DNA of 64,000 nucleotides from Marinomonas primoryensis. GTDB taxonomy: Bacteria; Pseudomonadota; Gammaproteobacteria; Pseudomonadales; Marinomonadaceae. A model generated the notes under the pieces. It saw only the letters and a list, made by a program, of their open reading frames with translations, did no database searches and was not told where the DNA came from. Of this stretch, positions 61,340-64,000 are shown in pieces. Numbering within the stretch: position 1 is the stretch's first letter; each line of letters starts with the position of its first letter. A program made the position numbers and the translations under genes. The DNA is taken from NCBI RefSeq assembly GCF_013372285.1, contig NZ_CP054301.1:2659001-2723000 (forward strand), read 5' to 3'.

Positions 61340-62101
61340 GTGACCCAATTCCGTCCTTGTATCGATCTACACCAAGGCAAGGTTAAGCAAATTGTGGGGG
61401 GCAGCCTGAATGACAAAGGAGCCACAGAAAACTTTATCAGTGAATACAATGCTGAACATTACGCCGCAATGTATCGTGAGCATGGTCTGATTGGAGGTCA
61501 TGTTATTGCGTTAGGCAAAGGCAACCAAGAGGAAGCGATCAGCGCCTTACGTGCTTACCCTGATGGGTTACAATTTGGTGGCGGTGTGAAACACAATAAT
61601 GCCGCAAGCTACCTAAATGCTGGCGCGTCTCACGTTATCGTCACGTCTTATTTGTTTGAAAACGGGGAGTTCTCGTGGGATCGTTTAGATAAAATTAAAC
61701 GTGAAACGGGTACTGACCGCCTAGTACTGGATTTAAGCTGTCGTCGCACCGATAACGGCTGGTACATTGCCACTGACCGCTGGCAAACCATTACGTCGAC
61801 ACAAGTAAATCAAGAGAACTTGATCGAGCTGGCAAACCACTGCGATGAATTTTTGATTCATGCTGCAGACGTAGAAGGGTTGCAAGCTGGTATTGATGAA
61901 GAGTTAGTCCACTTGCTCGGTCAAGGTTGCCCTGTCGCTGTCACTTATGCAGGTGGCGCACGGTCATTATCGGACCTTAAGCGTGTTCACGAATTGTCTA
62001 ATGGTAAAGTCGATTTAACCATTGGTAGCGCACTGGACATATTTGGTGGGCGAGGTGTAACACTAGACGAATGCATTCTGTGGAATCAATCGCAAAAATA
62101 A
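61340..62101 (+). CDS. Eukaryotic-type HisA (ProFAR isomerase)
   Basis: A 253-residue TIM-barrel protein starting at GTG (61340) with AGGGAG upstream. It follows the eukaryotic His6/HisA pattern rather than the usual bacterial HisA: an initial CIDLHQGKVKQIVGGSL, then VIVTSYLF and VLDLSCRRTDNGWYIATDRW. The C-terminal end includes FLIHAADVEGLQAGIDEEL, YAGGARSLSDLKRVHELSNG and GSALDIFGG. Residue Asp near position 8 and Asp in the DLSCR motif are the likely acid/base pair. It isomerises ProFAR to PRFAR in histidine synthesis. The gene stands alone with no other his gene near. Confidence 0.88.
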   Translation: MTQFRPCIDLHQGKVKQIVGGSLNDKGATENFISEYNAEHYAAMYREHGLIGGHVIALGKGNQEEAISALRAYPDGLQFGGGVKHNNAASYLNAGASHVIVTSYLFENGEFSWDRLDKIKRETGTDRLVLDLSCRRTDNGWYIATDRWQTITSTQVNQENLIELANHCDEFLIHAADVEGLQAGIDEELVHLLGQGCPVAVTYAGGARSLSDLKRVHELSNGKVDLTIGSALDIFGGRGVTLDECILWNQSQK

Positions 62102-62305
62102 ACCGTAGTAAGGGACAAGTAGTTTGCTTGTCCCTTACTCTATCCCCGTCATATTAAAAACACGGTTTTTATTATGAGCTATATCTACGTATTATTTAAT
62201 AGAATCTCCGCATCACTAATAAGGTTCTTCAGCTCGACATACCACACGCCATCCCGCATACTTAATGACTTATTTTTTGTTTTTTTACAATCTTAGGATT
62301 TTTCA

Positions 62306-63100
62306 ATGCCTACATTTCGTACTGGCCTTTTACTTGCGTCGCTTTTACTCAGCGCCTGCTCGATGCCAATTTCACAAGAATCCCATCCGACTCAAACTGA
62401 GAAAACAATAACTCAGGACATTACGACTGAAAAAAGCACGTCAACAAAAAACGATATAGCTGAAAGAATCACGCCTGTTACAGACGACACAGCGAAGCAA
62501 AGTACATCTGCTGAAGCCGCAGCAGTTGTCGAAAACAATGATCAACTCATTGAGCAATTCAAAGCACAAAAACAGCTCGCCAATACAAATTTCACAGAGC
62601 TCAAAAACCGTATCGGGAACGCGCCTGCGCTTCCAAGATTAATGGCTGTAGAGCAGTTAAATAAAAAAGAAATCAGCTCTGCGACTCAGCAATTACGTAC
62701 TTATATAAGTAAGACCAATACGGATCTGGCTGTGTTAAATGCTCGTGTTGATAATCGTCAGAAACTTGCGGTCGATGGCGATCTGATACGAATTTTCTTA
62801 TCCGAAGCGACCGTAACTCACAATAGTAATAAGTTCAAAGCACAGCCACTTGTAGGCCAGTGGGTGCGAGGCGAAAGCCGAGTTATTCGTTTAAAAGACA
62901 ATATTTTATTTGAAAATCCAAGATCAGAAGACTTACACATCACGTTTTCAGAAACTTACCAACTGGTGGTTAATAACCAAACCATCGCGACGGTCAATCC
63001 ACACAAAGAAAAGAACAGCGCCAGTTTTAGTGTTTCAACACATGACAATCAAGGCAGTATTGTAGGTAAGTTAGATTACCGTATTGTGATTGATAAATAA
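62306..63100 (+). CDS. Uncharacterised lipoprotein
   Basis: A 264-residue protein with a lipoprotein signal peptide (LLLSAC, Cys near residue 18). A Thr/Ser-rich linker follows, then a charged helical region (residues about 80-150) and a beta-rich C-terminal domain (about residues 165-264, SEATVTHNSNKFKAQPLVGQ). I do not recognise the family. It is followed by a bidirectional terminator shared with the convergent gene. Confidence 0.75.
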   Translation: MPTFRTGLLLASLLLSACSMPISQESHPTQTEKTITQDITTEKSTSTKNDIAERITPVTDDTAKQSTSAEAAAVVENNDQLIEQFKAQKQLANTNFTELKNRIGNAPALPRLMAVEQLNKKEISSATQQLRTYISKTNTDLAVLNARVDNRQKLAVDGDLIRIFLSEATVTHNSNKFKAQPLVGQWVRGESRVIRLKDNILFENPRSEDLHITFSETYQLVVNNQTIATVNPHKEKNSASFSVSTHDNQGSIVGKLDYRIVIDK

Positions 63101-63103
63101 TCA

Positions 63104-63152
63104 AATACAGAGCCTAAACTGCGTAAGCTTGATGTGTTTTAGGCTCTGTATT
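63104..63152. terminator. Bidirectional terminator between the lipoprotein and the unknown minus-strand gene
   Basis: AATACAGAGCCTAAA pairs with TTTAGGCTCTGTATT, an arm of 15 base pairs, with a loop of about 19. It overlaps the stop codon of the minus-strand gene at 63139. Confidence 0.8.
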
Positions 63153-63624
63153 TACCTTCCATCAGCTTTGCCGCTTTGCGTCTGTGACGCACATTGTCCA
63201 GCAACACCTGAATGCACACCAAGTAGTCGATTATCGTATTAGCGAACAACTTATCATCCAATAGCCTAACCAACTTCCCAACGCGTTTTATGACTTGCCA
63301 GTTTACCGACATTACACGACTTGACGCGTATTTTTCAGGGGCGTTTAGAGCGGATAAATACGCTATCGCAATATAACCAGGTTCCGGATTCATCGTTCCT
63401 GTATCTTCTGGTAAAGCCCCTACGCCATACAGTAATCGCTCGGCGAGTCGTCGATACAAAGAAGACACTTTCTTAAAAATATGCTTATCCAGTGTATTGC
63501 TGACTCGACCATATAGTGTGGAGTTAGCAGAAAAACCATCAAAACACATCGACAACATGTCGCACAAAATACGCGAGTCTGAATTAGGATAAGACATCGT
63601 CTCTGAATGATGACCATCAAGCAT
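63139..63624 (-). CDS. Hypothetical protein
   Basis: A 161-residue, mostly helical cytoplasmic protein (FKKVSSLYRRLAERLLYGVG, VKRVGKLVRL, NVRHRRKAAKLMEGKYRA) with a basic C-terminus. No family is recognised. A GAGTTAG stretch precedes the ATG. It is convergent with the lipoprotein gene; its stop lies in the shared terminator stem. Confidence 0.7.
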   Translation of the reverse strand: MLDGHHSETMSYPNSDSRILCDMLSMCFDGFSANSTLYGRVSNTLDKHIFKKVSSLYRRLAERLLYGVGALPEDTGTMNPEPGYIAIAYLSALNAPEKYASSRVMSVNWQVIKRVGKLVRLLDDKLFANTIIDYLVCIQVLLDNVRHRRKAAKLMEGKYRA

Positions 63625-63777
63625 TCTCTAACTCCTTTCAAAAAAGGGTGAGCTTTGTGCAAATAAGGATGATTAAAGCCGTGTTTAATGCAAAGTAAAT
63701 GAGAATGACTATGCGAGGCTTCAACCCTATGATTTCATTACTATATGAATTTTTCATTTCACTCAGGGAAAATAATA

Positions 63778-64000
63778 ATGTCTTTACCAAAGCTATTTAT
63801 GCATGTTCAAGATCCATTATTAGCTTCAAACTTGCTTTCAATTCAAAGCGTTCGACAGTATGAACTGAACATTAGCCATCAAGATAAAAACTGGCTAGAT
63901 CAGCTCACGGCTGCACAATGCGATGTCGCTCTCATTGAAGTCAATTCATTGCATGACACTGCTTTAAAAGAACTCATTAATAGCCCTATTCTGTATCAAA
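63778..64000 (+). CDS. Start of a gene cut by the right edge, unknown product
   Basis: An ATG at 63778 with AGGGA eight bases upstream opens a frame that has no stop before 64000, giving about 74 residues beginning MSLPKLFMHVQDPLLASNLL. A CDVALIEVNSLHDTALKELI segment resembles a receiver-domain strand and helix, but nothing decisive is visible. Too short to identify. Confidence 0.5.
   Translation, partial: MSLPKLFMHVQDPLLASNLLSIQSVRQYELNISHQDKNWLDQLTAAQCDVALIEVNSLHDTALKELINSPILYQ

Overview
The window looks like chromosome from a marine gammaproteobacterium of the Oceanospirillales, most like Marinomonas. This is an inference from gene content: rnfABCDGE followed by nth, a MotY flagellar protein, a betaine/proline transporter, cydAB-cydX-cydDC, RNase T and ArfB, all at moderate-to-low GC. 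No rRNA, tRNA or CRISPR array was seen.

Layout. 1-2100: the start of ilvE (cut by the left edge), a PAS-GGDEF diguanylate cyclase and a DUF1294 membrane protein. 2880-7200: a betaine/proline ABC transporter with one permease polypeptide holding two permease domains. 7290-10430: a Nudix hydrolase, an accessory island carrying one integron-type cassette (DUF2971 gene), and dcd. 10435-21090: apbC, metG, the complete rnfABCDGE electron-transport operon and nth. 21228-24310: a class III aminotransferase, an intact IS3-family insertion sequence and a small unknown gene. 24355-33820: an RRM protein, a nucleoside hydrolase-ribokinase pair, argG, motY, rnt, a DUF454 gene and a large AsmA/DUF748 protein. 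34138-41240: a DUF465 protein, a Fur-boxed TonB receptor, trxC, a methyltransferase, azlCD with an XRE-cupin regulator, and gene remnants.

41427-45330 is the second accessory island. It holds a RelB/RelE-type toxin-antitoxin pair, a cupin gene, and two head-to-tail integron cassettes encoding a nuclease-fold-like protein and a protein with a nucleoside-deoxyribosyltransferase/TIR-like effector domain. 45332-51681 is the cytochrome bd locus (cydABX-cydDC). 52029-64000 holds a lipoprotein hydrolase, a bifunctional ornithine-lipid synthase, a four-gene run of NRDE, DinB, ATP-grasp and DedA proteins, metY, arfB, a eukaryotic-type HisA, a lipoprotein and two unknown genes, the last cut by the right edge.

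The most notable structure is the pair of integrase-less cassette modules, at 8265-9188 and 42773-44565. In both, the genes point to the minus strand. In each cassette the first seven bases are the exact complement of the R'' box of that cassette's own attC, which is the signature of integron cassettes. Both modules abut the same conserved leader, which resembles attI, followed by REP-like hairpins and a ~215-225-bp dispersed repeat. The same repeat lies inverted on the other side of module 1. No integron integrase gene is visible in the window.
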